This document shows, one piece after another, positions 28,679 to 38,448 of a stretch of DNA of 47,213 nt. Position 1 is the first letter of the stretch. Every line of letters starts with the position of its first letter. The position numbers were made by a program, and so were the translations under genes. The notes below the pieces were generated by a model, which was not told the DNA's origin, searched no databases, and worked only from the letters and a program-made list of their open reading frames with translations. This DNA comes from Gammaproteobacteria bacterium (GTDB taxonomy: Bacteria > Pseudomonadota > Gammaproteobacteria > Chromatiales > Chromatiaceae). The stretch is from the NCBI GenBank assembly GCA_030065815.1, contig JASJCU010000027.1:1-47213 (forward strand). The letters run 5' to 3'.

Positions 28679-29650
28679 ATGCTTACACGCAGACATTTCT
28701 TTGCCGCCAGCCTGATCGCTGGTCTCGGCCTCGGCATCGCGGGCACCGCGAGTGCGCAGAGTTTCATCACCATCGGCACCGGTGGGGTCACGGGCGTCTA
28801 TTACCCGACCGGCGGCGCGATCTGCCGCCTCGTCAACAAGGGCCGCAAGGAGCACGGTATCCGCTGCTCGGTCGAGTCGACTGGCGGCTCGGTCTACAAC
28901 CTCAACACGATCCGCGCCGGCGAACTCGACATGGGTGTCGCACAGTCCGACTGGCAGTACCACGCCTACAACGGCACCAGCAAGTTCGAAGACCAGGGCG
29001 CCAACAAGGAACTGCGCGCCGTGTTCTCGGTGCATCCGGAACCGTTCACGGTCGTTGCCCGCAAGGACTCCGGGATCAAGACCTTCGACGACCTGAAGGG
29101 CAAGCGTGTCAACATCGGCAACCCGGGCTCGGGGCAGCGCGGCACGATGGAGGTCGTGATGGCCGCCAAGGGCTGGTCCAAATCCGACTTTTCGCTGGTC
29201 TCCGAACTCAAGGCCGCCGAGCAGTCGCAGGCACTGTGCGACAACAAGATCGATGCCATGGTCTACGTCGTCGGTCACCCCAACGGCTCGATCAAAGAGG
29301 CCACGACCTCGTGTGACACGGTACTGGTCGCCGTCGACGGTCCCGCGATCGAGAAGCTGATCGCCGACAACTCCTACTACCGTAGCGCCGTGATCCCCGG
29401 CGGCATGTACGCCGGCAGCCCGGACGACATCGCGACCTTCGGTGTCGGCGCGACCTTCGTGTCGTCGACCAACACGTCGGCCGACACCGTCTACCAGGTG
29501 GTCAAGGCCGTGTTCGAGAACTTCGACAGCTTCCGCAAACTGCATCCGGCGTTCGGTAACCTGAAGAAGGAAGAGATGGCGAAAGACGGCCTGTCGGCGC
29601 CGCTGCACGACGGTGCCGCCAAATACTACAAGGAAGCGGGTCTGATGTAG
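28679..29650 (+). CDS. TAXI-family TRAP transporter solute-binding protein
   Basis: This 323-residue periplasmic binding protein belongs to the TAXI class of TRAP transporters. A signal peptide ([15 protein letters not shown], cleavage after TASA at about residue 26) is followed by [25 protein letters not shown], the family N-terminal signature (residues 29-53). [12 protein letters not shown] and the [10 protein letters not shown] segment are also characteristic. TAXI substrates are mostly unknown, with glutamate and other carboxylates reported for a few. The ATG follows AGGAGG closely. A very stable hairpin separates it from the permease gene, which fits higher expression of the binding protein. 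Confidence 0.94.
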   Translation: MLTRRHFFAASLIAGLGLGIAGTASAQSFITIGTGGVTGVYYPTGGAICRLVNKGRKEHGIRCSVESTGGSVYNLNTIRAGELDMGVAQSDWQYHAYNGTSKFEDQGANKELRAVFSVHPEPFTVVARKDSGIKTFDDLKGKRVNIGNPGSGQRGTMEVVMAAKGWSKSDFSLVSELKAAEQSQALCDNKIDAMVYVVGHPNGSIKEATTSCDTVLVAVDGPAIEKLIADNSYYRSAVIPGGMYAGSPDDIATFGVGATFVSSTNTSADTVYQVVKAVFENFDSFRKLHPAFGNLKKEEMAKDGLSAPLHDGAAKYYKEAGLM

Positions 29651-29661
29651 GCCCGTCACTG

Positions 29662-29690
29662 CCGGGGCGCGGCACTGGGCCGCGCCCCGG
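29662..29690 (+). other. Strong intercistronic stem-loop after the binding-protein gene
   Basis: A perfect 12-base-pair GC stem (CCGGGGCGCGGC / GCCGCGCCCCGG) with a five-base loop starts 12 bases after the TAXI stop. No T-tract follows, so it is more likely a 3' mRNA stabiliser or partial attenuator than a full terminator. Such hairpins commonly raise binding-protein mRNA relative to the membrane subunits. Confidence 0.7.
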
Positions 29691-29801
29691 CTTCAGTCGC
29701 TCAATGACGGTCTGACGGCCGACCCACGGCACAGACAGACCTCCCCGTTTCGGGGACGCCGCGTCCGCCGCCCGCTGCCGTTGACACCGCAGGAGGTTCG
29801 C

Positions 29802-32393
29802 GTGGCGCAAGACAACAACAGCCAGAAGACCATCGACGACGTCGATGAACTCGTCGCCAAGGTCGATACCGGTGCGCGGCAACCGGAGGGCGTCCCGGGA
29901 AAGGCACTGTATGCCGTACCCGTGGCATGGTCGTTATTCCAGCTCTGGTATGCGTCGCCGCTGCCGTTCTTGTTCGGCTTCGGTGTGTTCAACAACACCG
30001 AGGCACGTTCGATCCATCTCGCCTTCGCGATCTTCCTCGCGTTCACGGCCTTCCCGGCGCTGAAGTCGTCGCCGCGGCGTCACATACCGATTCAGGACTG
30101 GATATTCGCGACGCTCGGTGCACTGAGCGCGGCCTACATCTACCTGTTCTACGCCGAACTGTCGGCGCGTTCCGGGGCACCGACGACCACCGACCTGGTG
30201 GTGGCCGTCTGCGGCATGCTGCTGCTGCTCGAGGCGACGCGACGCGCCCTCGGTCCGCCGCTGATGGTCGTCGCGATCGTGTTCCTGACCTACACCTTCG
30301 GCGGCCCATACATGCCCGATGTCATCGCGCACAAGGGCCAGAGCCTGCACAAGGTCATGTCGCACCAGTGGCTGACCACCGAGGGCGTGTTCGGCATCGC
30401 GCTCGGCGTGTCGACCAGTTTCGTGTTCCTGTTCGTGCTGTTCGGCGCGCTGCTCGAGAAGGCCGGTGCCGGCAACTACTTCATCAAGGTCGCATTCGCG
30501 ATGCTCGGCCACATGAGGGGCGGCCCGGCCAAGGCCGCCGTGGTCGCGTCGGCGACGACGGGACTGATCTCCGGGTCGTCGATCGCCAACGTCGCGACGA
30601 CCGGCACATTCACGATCCCGTTGATGAAGCGCGTCGGCTTCCCCGGGACCAAGGCCGGCGCGGTCGAGGTCGCCGGTTCGACCAACGGCCAGCTGACGCC
30701 GCCGGTCATGGGCGCGGCGGCCTTCCTGATGATCGAGTACGTCGGCATCTCGTACCTCGAGGTCATCAAGCACGCGATCCTGCCGGCGCTGATCTCGTAC
30801 ATCGCGCTGATGTACATCGTCCACCTCGAAGCGCTCAAGGCCAACATGAGCGGGCTGCCGCGGCGCCACGTCCCGACGCTGGCGCAAAAGCTGATGAGCT
30901 TCGCTGCCATCGTGACCGGGTTCTGCGTGATCGGCTTCGCCGTGTATTACGGCATCGGCTGGATCAAGGATCTCGCCGGCGACGCCGCGATCTACATCGT
31001 CGCCGTGCTCGTCACGATCGCCTACATCGGTCTGCTCAAGTACGCGACGACCTATCCGGAACTCGAGGTCGACGACCCGAACGACGCAGTGCTGGAGCTG
31101 CCCGAGACCGGACCGACGGTAAAGGCCGGCCTGTATTTCCTGCTGCCGATCGTCGTGCTGATGTGGTGCCTGATCGTCGAGCGCTTCTCCCCCGGCCTGT
31201 CGGCGTTCTGGGCCACGGTGCTGATGATCTTCATCGTGCTGACCCAGCGTCCGCTGCTCGCGTTCTTCCGCAAACACCGACTCGACGGCCAGCTGCGCCG
31301 CGGCCTCGACGAGTGTGTCGACGGCCTCGCCCACGGTGCACGCAACATGATCGGTATCGGTGTCGCCACCGCGGCCGCCGGCATCATCGTCGGTACGATC
31401 ACGCTGACCGGCATCGGCCAGGTCATGATCGAGTTCGTCGAGTTCATCTCCGGCGGCAACCTGATGGCCGCGCTGATCTTCACGGCGATGATCTGCATCA
31501 TCCTCGGCATGGGCCTGCCGACCACGGCGAACTACATCGTCGTATCCAGCCTGATGGCGCCGGTCGTCGTGTCGCTGGCATCGTCGAACGGTATCGTCGT
31601 ACCGTTGATCGCGGTGCACATGTTCGTGTTCTACTTCGGCATCCTCGCCGACGATACGCCACCGGTCGGACTCGCCGCGTTCGCCGCCGCGGCGATCGCC
31701 AAGAGCGATCCAATCCGCACCGGTATCCAGGGCTTCATGTATGACATCCGCACAGCGATCCTGCCTTTCCTGTTCATCTTCAACACGCAGCTGCTGCTGA
31801 TCGGTATCGGCAACTGGTTCGAGCTGATCATCGTGATCGCGTCGGCGACGGTCGCGATGCTGCTGTTCGCGGCAGCGACCCAGGGCTACTGGCTGACGCG
31901 CAGCCGGCTGTACGAGTCCCTGCTGTTGCTGCTGGTCGCGTTCACGCTGTTTCGGCCGGGCTTCTGGTGGGACATGGTCTACGCCCCGACCGAGGAGATA
32001 TCGCCGACGCAGATCGTCGAGAAAGCCACGGAGGTTCCCAACAACGGCCACCTGCAGATGATCGTCGAAGGTGAGAACCTCGACGGCAAGTTCGTACGCC
32101 GCACCGTGCTGTTGCCGCTCGGCAAATCCGGCGACGGTGAAGCGCGCCTGCGCGACGCCGGTCTCGAGGTGCGCGTCGACGACGGCAAGGTGTTCGCCGA
32201 CAACGTCATGTTCGGCAGCGCCGCGCAGGACGTCGGTATCGACTTCGACTGGGAGATCGTCACGCTGCAGACCGCCGCCGAGCGGCCGCCCAAGCACCTG
32301 ATGTTCATCCCGGCACTGCTGCTGCTCGCTGGCGTTGCATGGCTGCAGCGCCGCCGGCATCGCAGCCAGACACCTACACCGCAAGCGGCCTGA
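29802..32393 (+). CDS. TRAP transporter fused permease (DctQ-DctM type)
   Basis: This 863-residue fused permease combines the small (DctQ-like) and large (DctM-like) TRAP membrane subunits, the form that pairs with TAXI binding proteins. The N-terminal third has four to six helices. The DctM core is recognisable from GPAKAAVVASATTGLISGSS, NGQLTPPVMGAAAFLM, GMGLPTTANYIV and the DDTPPVGLAAFAAA loop, the repeated substrate/Na+ motifs. A C-terminal periplasmic or cytosolic extension of about 120 residues (after about 730) contains a beta-rich DUF3394-like part, then one last helix and a basic tail. I chose the GTG at 29802 because AGGAGG lies six bases upstream. uspA follows after 14 bp. Confidence 0.93.
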   Translation: MAQDNNSQKTIDDVDELVAKVDTGARQPEGVPGKALYAVPVAWSLFQLWYASPLPFLFGFGVFNNTEARSIHLAFAIFLAFTAFPALKSSPRRHIPIQDWIFATLGALSAAYIYLFYAELSARSGAPTTTDLVVAVCGMLLLLEATRRALGPPLMVVAIVFLTYTFGGPYMPDVIAHKGQSLHKVMSHQWLTTEGVFGIALGVSTSFVFLFVLFGALLEKAGAGNYFIKVAFAMLGHMRGGPAKAAVVASATTGLISGSSIANVATTGTFTIPLMKRVGFPGTKAGAVEVAGSTNGQLTPPVMGAAAFLMIEYVGISYLEVIKHAILPALISYIALMYIVHLEALKANMSGLPRRHVPTLAQKLMSFAAIVTGFCVIGFAVYYGIGWIKDLAGDAAIYIVAVLVTIAYIGLLKYATTYPELEVDDPNDAVLELPETGPTVKAGLYFLLPIVVLMWCLIVERFSPGLSAFWATVLMIFIVLTQRPLLAFFRKHRLDGQLRRGLDECVDGLAHGARNMIGIGVATAAAGIIVGTITLTGIGQVMIEFVEFISGGNLMAALIFTAMICIILGMGLPTTANYIVVSSLMAPVVVSLASSNGIVVPLIAVHMFVFYFGILADDTPPVGLAAFAAAAIAKSDPIRTGIQGFMYDIRTAILPFLFIFNTQLLLIGIGNWFELIIVIASATVAMLLFAAATQGYWLTRSRLYESLLLLLVAFTLFRPGFWWDMVYAPTEEISPTQIVEKATEVPNNGHLQMIVEGENLDGKFVRRTVLLPLGKSGDGEARLRDAGLEVRVDDGKVFADNVMFGSAAQDVGIDFDWEIVTLQTAAERPPKHLMFIPALLLLAGVAWLQRRRHRSQTPTPQAA

Positions 32394-32407
32394 CCCAGGG
32401 GACACTC

Positions 32408-32836
32408 ATGTTCAAGGAAATCCTGCTTCCCGTCGACCTCCAGCAAACCGAGCTGTCGGACCGTGCCGTGGCGATCGCCAAGGACGTATCGGGCCTGCAC
32501 GACGCACGCATCACGGTGCTGACCGTGATTCCCGACTTCGGCATGCCGCTGGTCGCCAGCTACTTCCCGGACGACGCGATGCGCGAGGCGACCGAGGAAG
32601 TCTGGGCCGAGCTCAAGCGCTTCGTCGCCGCGCGCTTCGACGACGCGTCCGCGATCAGGACACAGGTGCTGACCGGCAGCCCACACAAGGCCGTGCTCAA
32701 GTATGCTGAGCAGTACGGGACGGACCTGATCGTCGTCCCGGCACGGGCGATCAATGTCAGCAAGGTGCTGCTCGGCTCGGTCTCGACCCAGATCGTCGAA
32801 CGCGCACCCTGCTCGGTCATGGTCGTCCGTCCGTAG
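32408..32836 (+). CDS. Universal stress protein (UspA family)
   Basis: This 142-residue protein is a single UspA domain. It starts FKEILLPVDLQQTELSDRAV (residues 2-21), has the internal YGTDLIVVPA strand and ends with LLGSVSTQIVERAPCSVMVVRP, a variant of the ATP-binding G-x2-G-x9-G-S/T motif. Here the loop is RAINVSKVLLGSVS, so glycines are partly lost and ATP binding is doubtful. UspA genes commonly follow TRAP permease genes, and in the Halomonas ectoine TRAP system (TeaD) the partner regulates transport. The 14-bp gap makes cotranscription with the permease very likely. Confidence 0.92.
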   Translation: MFKEILLPVDLQQTELSDRAVAIAKDVSGLHDARITVLTVIPDFGMPLVASYFPDDAMREATEEVWAELKRFVAARFDDASAIRTQVLTGSPHKAVLKYAEQYGTDLIVVPARAINVSKVLLGSVSTQIVERAPCSVMVVRP

Positions 32837-32865
32837 GCCAATCGTTTTCAGCAGCGTGGTACCGC

Positions 32866-33837
<972 letters not shown>

Positions 33838-33845
33838 GCGCGACC

Positions 33846-34520
33846 GTGCGCCTGTCGATCGTCGTACCGGCGCTCAACGAGGCCGACGTCATCGGCGCAC
33901 TGTTGCACGACCTGCAGTCGCCACGCCGCGCCGGTCACGAGGTTATCGTCGTCGACGGTGGCAGCAGCGACGCCACGCTGGCGATCGCGACGCCGCAGGT
34001 CGACCTGGCGCTGGCGTCGACACCCGGGCGCGCTGCGCAGATGAACGCCGGCGCCAGGCGCGCGCGCGGCGACGCACTGTGGTTCGTGCATGCCGACTCG
34101 CGCGTGCCCGACGCTGCCGCGACGGCATTGCTCGACGCACTGGACGACGGCGCCGACTGGGGGCGGTTCGACGTCGCGCTGTCCGGCCGCGATCCGCGCC
34201 TGCGGGTCGTCGAGACTGCGATGAACTGGCGGTCGTGGCTGACTGCCATCGCGACCGGCGACCAGGGCATCTTCGTCCGCCGTACGCTGTTCGACGCGCT
34301 CGGCGGCTTTCCGGCGATCCCGCTGATGGAGGATGTCGCGCTGAGCAAACGCCTGCGCCGCCACGGCAGACCGGCGTGCATCCGCCGGCCGCGCCTGCAG
34401 GCGTCGAGCCGGCGTTGGGAGAGCCGCGGCTTGCTGCGCACGATCGTCCTGATGTGGCGGCTGCGCCTGGCCTACGCGCTCGGCACGCCGCCGGAACAGC
34501 TCGCGCGCCGCTACCAGTGA
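33846..34520 (+). CDS. Glycosyltransferase of the rSAM-linked TIGR04283 type
   Basis: This 224-residue GT-A family 2 glycosyltransferase has the RLSIVVPALNEADVI start, VIVVDGGSSDAT and HADSR in place of the DxD motif. The FGxxGDQGxF-like segment TAIATGDQGIFVRR and the PLMEDVALSKRLRR acceptor motif are both present. The pattern fits the group found beside ArsS-like radical SAM proteins and named for arsenosugar synthesis. The start is the GTG at 33846, eight bases after the arsS stop. The next gene overlaps its stop as GTGA. A role in adding the sugar moiety is inferred from context only. Confidence 0.85.
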   Translation: MRLSIVVPALNEADVIGALLHDLQSPRRAGHEVIVVDGGSSDATLAIATPQVDLALASTPGRAAQMNAGARRARGDALWFVHADSRVPDAAATALLDALDDGADWGRFDVALSGRDPRLRVVETAMNWRSWLTAIATGDQGIFVRRTLFDALGGFPAIPLMEDVALSKRLRRHGRPACIRRPRLQASSRRWESRGLLRTIVLMWRLRLAYALGTPPEQLARRYQ

Positions 34521-35143
34521 CCACCGCCGCCCGCCGCGCTCTGCTGGTGTTCGCGCGCAACCCGGTGGCCGGACAGGTCAAGACCCGTCTCGCGCGCACG
34601 CTCGGCGATGGCGCGGCCGCGGCCGTCTACCGACGAATGCTGGAACGGACGTTGAATACTGCAACGCGGGTCGACGCCGATGACACCGCTGTCTGGCTCG
34701 CCGACGGGCGACCCGACACGACGATGCGTCGGCTGCTCGATGACCATGGCCTGGCCTGGCATCGCCAGCACGACGGCGATCTCGGCGCGCGCATGCGCGG
34801 CGCGCTGCGCCAGGCCCTGCGCGGTGCCGACCGCGCGCTGCTGATCGGCAGCGACTGCCCGGAGATCAGCCCGGATTACCTGCACGCCGCGTTTGCCGCG
34901 CTGGAGCGTGCCGACGTCGTCCTCGGTCCCGCAGCCGACGGCGGCTACGTGATGATCGGCGTCAACGACGATTACCCGCCGCTGTTCGAGCGCGTGCCGT
35001 GGGGCGGCGACAGCGTACTGCGCGAGACGCGCGCACGACTGGCGGCGCAGCGGCTGCGCTGGCAGGAACTGGCGACGCTGCGCGACGTCGACGAGCAGGC
35101 CGACCTCGACGCCTTTGCTTGGCTGACCGATGGCATCGCATGA
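34517..35143 (+). CDS. DUF2064 glycosyltransferase (TIGR04282 type)
   Basis: This 208-residue nucleotidyl- or glycosyl-transferase-like protein is the second transferase of ArsS clusters. Typical segments are LLVFARNPVAGQVKTRLARTLG near the N-terminus (residues about 9-30), LLIGSDCPEISPDYL and the DVVLGPAADGGYVMIG motif. LATLRDVDEQADL near the end is also characteristic. The GTG start overlaps the previous stop, so translation is coupled. The three genes arsS, the TIGR04283 type and this one form one operon. The substrate is not known for this protein. Confidence 0.87.
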   Translation: MTTAARRALLVFARNPVAGQVKTRLARTLGDGAAAAVYRRMLERTLNTATRVDADDTAVWLADGRPDTTMRRLLDDHGLAWHRQHDGDLGARMRGALRQALRGADRALLIGSDCPEISPDYLHAAFAALERADVVLGPAADGGYVMIGVNDDYPPLFERVPWGGDSVLRETRARLAAQRLRWQELATLRDVDEQADLDAFAWLTDGIA

Positions 35144-35206
35144 GCCGCGCCAAGCGGCCCGGCTACGGTTAACATGCCGAGAGTTTCGTAACCGCGTGGT
35201 GCCCTG

Positions 35207-35437
35207 ATGGCCTGGCTGGACCGCCAACCCCTGTTCCTGTTCGTGCTGCTCGCTCTGACCCTGGGCCTGGCGCCGTTCGTGCCCGAACCCCATATCTGGG
35301 AGAAGCTGAAGATGCTCGCCGCCGGTACGCTGGTGAAGCCGATCGACATCTTCGACCTGCTGTTCCACGCCGTGCCGTGGCTGCTGCTGGTACTGAAGCT
35401 GTACCGTATCAGCGTCCACCGGTCCGCCCGCACGTGA
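35207..35437 (+). CDS. Small conserved membrane protein
   Basis: This 76-residue protein has two hydrophobic helices (about 7-25 and 48-66) joined by a polar loop with EPHIWEKLKMLAAGTLVKPIDIFDLL. I recall the EPHxxEKLxML and PIDIFDL motifs from a widespread small-protein family in proteobacteria, sometimes loosely labelled RND transporter, though it is far too short to be one. The gene lies 63 bp after the glycosyltransferase and may be in the same operon. No function can be assigned. Confidence 0.75.
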   Translation: MAWLDRQPLFLFVLLALTLGLAPFVPEPHIWEKLKMLAAGTLVKPIDIFDLLFHAVPWLLLVLKLYRISVHRSART

Positions 35438-35816
35438 AACCTGCGTCGACGTGACCGGCCGTGCCCATGCCCATGGACCGCATGTCGCGACCCGAACGCC
35501 CAACCGCGACGACCGCCGGCCGCACCAAACGATAATAAATGACATTAGATAGTTTATTTAAAAACTTGTTTTAAAAGATTATTTATCCAGAAAATAGACG
35601 AATCAATCGGCGCGGCCGACGGCCAGCCCGCAGCGGCTCGCGTTGTTGCCCGCGGTGTCGGCGCGCGCAAGGTTTCACAGCAGCGCGCGGCACGGGAAAG
35701 TAAACTGCGCGAAAAGCCCGCGCCCGCAACGACGCGTGTGACACATGATCCGTTGCCACGCCGATGCACAGTGCGCACCGCCAACCCAGGGGCCGAAGCC
35801 GTAGGAACAGACCGCC
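35438..35816. other. Gene-free region with an AT-rich island
   Basis: No gene is supported in these 379 bp. Positions about 35529-35605 are strikingly A/T-rich in an otherwise GC-rich window. They include an inverted repeat TTTAAAA-N5-TTTTAAA (35557-35575). The following 200 bp return to high GC and lead to the GTG of the Wzz-like gene, preceded by AGGAACAG. The island could be a promoter/UP element, a site for a xenogeneic silencer such as H-NS or MvaT, or the scar of an insertion. Confidence 0.6.
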
Positions 35817-37775
35817 GTGAACACATCGCAACTGCCCAGCGTTGAACTGGTTCAGGGCGCACCGCCGCCTGTCGCCACCGGGCCGGCACGGTGGCGGCGC
35901 TGGAAGGTGTTCTTCAGCGTACTGCTGATCACCGCGGCCATCGGGCTGGCACTGGTCTACAGCCGCTCACCGGTGTACCGCGCGTCGGCCTCGGTGCTGA
36001 CCGTCAAACCGAAGGCGGTCGACACGCGCAGCGCCGAGGCCGACATCGAGCACGTCGCGATCCAGGGGCGGTTGCTGCTCGGCGAGGAACTGCTCGGCCG
36101 TCTGTCGTTGCAGCTCGAAGACGCCGGCGACGGCCTGATCGCCGGACTCGACGCATTGCGCAACATGCTGTCGGTCGTGCCGGTGCCTGATACCAACCTG
36201 CTCGAACTGCGCGCCGAGGGCGCCGACCCGCAGCAGCTGCAGCGCGTCGTCAACCGCTGGGCAGAATCGTACGAGGTATTCCGCGCCGAGGAGATCGAGG
36301 CCGCGACCGGACGGACGACGGCCGAGATCGGCGACCAGCAGGAGCAACTCGCTGGGAAGATCGAGAGAGCGCGCGCCGAGCTGCTGGCGTTTCGCCAGGC
36401 CAACGAGATCGTCGGACTGGAACGCGGCGAGAACCGCGCGCTGGCGTCGCTGAAAGGCCTCAATCAATCGCTGAACAAGGCGCGCGACACGCTGATCGAG
36501 GCGCGCGCCCGCAAGGCGGCGATCGACGAGGCGATCGCGCGCGGCGAGACCGTCGTGCCGAGCGAGCAGAAGACGCAGATCGCCGACCTCAGGCTCGCGG
36601 TACAGCGCGGCCAGGCGCGGCTCGCCGATCTGCGTCAGCGCTACACCCAGGCCTACCTCGATCGTGACCCGGATCTCAAGCAGCTGCCCGCGACCCTGCG
36701 CGAACAGGAGCGCGAACTGCAGAGCGCGCTGCGCATCGCCAAGGCCACGGTCGCCGACGAGGCCTCCCAGGCGGTCGAGGCGGCGCGCGTGTCGCTCGGC
36801 GTGATCGAGCGCAAGCTGATCGAGCAGCAGGATGCCGTGCAGCAGTTCAACGAGAGCTACAAGGCGTTCAAGGCACTCGAAGAGGACCTCGCGCGGCTCG
36901 AACGCCTGCACGCCGACAACAGCGAGCGGCTGGCCCAGATCGAGGTCAAGAACCTGCAGAAATACCCACCGATCCAGATCGTCGAATGGGCGCGTGTACC
37001 GACCCGGCCGATCCATCCGAACTACGAACGCGACCTGCTGATCGCCCTCGCCGTCGCCCTCGGCCTGGCGCTGTTCGTGACCTGGCTGGTCGAATACCTG
37101 AGCGAGAAGTCAAGCGCGTCGGCCGCCACGCCGCAGATCGGCGTGCGCATCTACGCCGGCGACCAGGCGCCGGCGCTCGCTGCTGCCGCCAATGCGCCGT
37201 TGCCCCACCAGCCCGCCGCTGCACCACCATTGCAGGCGCCGGCCGATCTGCCGGTACTGCCGCGCGAGCTGAGCGGCGCCGAGGTGCAATCGGTGCTCGC
37301 GGCACTCGACTCGACCACGAGCGGCTACGCCGCGCTGCTGCTGTCAGGCGTGTCGCCGTACGAACTGGCGCTGCTGCACGCCAACTGCTTCGATCGCACC
37401 GGTGGCACGGTCGGCGTACCCGGCGCCGGCGCGCGCCGCCTCGCGGTGCGCAGCGACGTCTGGCCGCGCCTCGATGCGATCATCGGCGACATGGACGACG
37501 CGCACCTGAAGCTGCCGGTGGCCGAACTCGATCTGCGTCTGCGCACCGCCGCAGAGCGCGCACGGGTCGCCGACCCGCGCGGCGTCACGGCGCTGGCACT
37601 GTGGCACACCTATGTCGTGTTCCTGATTCGCCAGGGCATCGATGTCACGACCCTGATCGCCCGCGTCGGCAACATGCCGCCCGACATCCTCGACACGCTG
37701 CTGCACTACGCACCGCCCGGCGGTCACCGGCCGGCCGGCGGGATCGACTTCACCTACCCGGCACTGGGCTACTGA
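35817..37775 (+). CDS. Wzz/GumC-like chain-length protein with a degenerate recombinase-like C-terminus
   Basis: This 652-residue protein has two parts. Residues 1-430 are a Wzz/GumC-type polysaccharide co-polymerase: a first helix at about 30-49, a periplasmic Wzz domain, a long coiled coil (about 160-375), the proline motif VPTRPIHPN (394-402) and a second helix at about 406-425. No Walker-type tyrosine kinase follows. After a Pro/Ala-rich linker (430-482), residues 483-632 resemble the catalytic domain of tyrosine recombinases: LSGAEVQSVLAAL, ALLLSGVSPYELALL, GTVGVPGAGARRLAVRS and LWHTYVVFLIRQGIDVTTL. Catalytic residues are lost (G-L-R to G-V-S, H-L-R-H to A-L-W-H). No other polysaccharide gene is in the window. 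The start is a GTG. The fusion reading is mine. Confidence 0.75.
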   Translation: MNTSQLPSVELVQGAPPPVATGPARWRRWKVFFSVLLITAAIGLALVYSRSPVYRASASVLTVKPKAVDTRSAEADIEHVAIQGRLLLGEELLGRLSLQLEDAGDGLIAGLDALRNMLSVVPVPDTNLLELRAEGADPQQLQRVVNRWAESYEVFRAEEIEAATGRTTAEIGDQQEQLAGKIERARAELLAFRQANEIVGLERGENRALASLKGLNQSLNKARDTLIEARARKAAIDEAIARGETVVPSEQKTQIADLRLAVQRGQARLADLRQRYTQAYLDRDPDLKQLPATLREQERELQSALRIAKATVADEASQAVEAARVSLGVIERKLIEQQDAVQQFNESYKAFKALEEDLARLERLHADNSERLAQIEVKNLQKYPPIQIVEWARVPTRPIHPNYERDLLIALAVALGLALFVTWLVEYLSEKSSASAATPQIGVRIYAGDQAPALAAAANAPLPHQPAAAPPLQAPADLPVLPRELSGAEVQSVLAALDSTTSGYAALLLSGVSPYELALLHANCFDRTGGTVGVPGAGARRLAVRSDVWPRLDAIIGDMDDAHLKLPVAELDLRLRTAAERARVADPRGVTALALWHTYVVFLIRQGIDVTTLIARVGNMPPDILDTLLHYAPPGGHRPAGGIDFTYPALGY

Positions 37776-38448
37776 GCGAATCCGCCGGTGCCGCGAACAG
37801 CGCGCGATAGCGCACCAGCAGGCAGCGCGCACGCCGCTCGTCACCGTCGGCACGGGCCTGCCGGATCAGTTCGCGCCAGGCCTCCGCGGTTGCATCTGCC
37901 GCCGGCCAGTACTGTTCGCAGTCCGCCTCTGCGGCCGCCAGCGGGGCGCTGGCCGAATCGACACTGTCCGTAACGGCCCTGGGTTCGAGCACGCGACCGA
38001 ACGCCGACGACGACCGCGTTTCACCGTCGCGCCCCGACGGCGCGACGCCGCTCTCCGCCGCCTGCCGCTTGACCGCCGCCGGCGCGCCCCGGACCGCCGG
38101 CGGGCCGGCCCGGTCGGCCTCGCTGGTGAGACCATCGACGCTGGGCGACGCCGCGACCTCGGCCGCCGGCGTTGGCGCTGGCGCCGCCTGCTGCGCCGGC
38201 AGCGTCGGCGGCACCGGCACAGAAACCGGCGCAACCTCGTCGGGCGGCACGACATGCAGCACGCGCCAGCCGATGCCGACCCCGAGCACCAGCGTCGCCG
38301 CGACCGCCCAGGGCGCGTAACGTCGCCGCGACCTGCGTGCCGCGCGCCGTGCCGCGTCCAGAATCGCCGCGTCGCTGTCGGCGGTCGGCTCGGCACGCGG
38401 CGCGCGGCGGTACAGCGCGCTGATGCGCGGGTCTTCGGTATCACTCAT
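37750..38448 (-). CDS. Putative anti-sigma factor (membrane protein)
   Basis: This 232-residue protein starts with a short cytoplasmic part (about 1-43, rich in Arg/Ala), has one membrane helix at about 44-63 (YAPWAVAATLVLGVGIGW), then a long Pro/Ala-rich periplasmic linker and a small helical C-terminal part with CEQYWPAADATAEAWRELI. There is no zinc-type HxxxCxxC. Its start overlaps the ECF sigma gene by eight bases, the usual anti-sigma position, which is the main reason for the call. It ends inside the 3' end of the convergent Wzz-like gene (26-bp overlap). Confidence 0.6.
   Translation of the reverse strand: MSDTEDPRISALYRRAPRAEPTADSDAAILDAARRAARRSRRRYAPWAVAATLVLGVGIGWRVLHVVPPDEVAPVSVPVPPTLPAQQAAPAPTPAAEVAASPSVDGLTSEADRAGPPAVRGAPAAVKRQAAESGVAPSGRDGETRSSSAFGRVLEPRAVTDSVDSASAPLAAAEADCEQYWPAADATAEAWRELIRQARADGDERRARCLLVRYRALFAAPADSLSSPVPGR

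Noticed and set aside
29934-32405. 823-codon ORF antisense to the TRAP permease
   Set aside because: Shadow of a strong membrane-protein gene; the product is charged, repetitive and domain-free.
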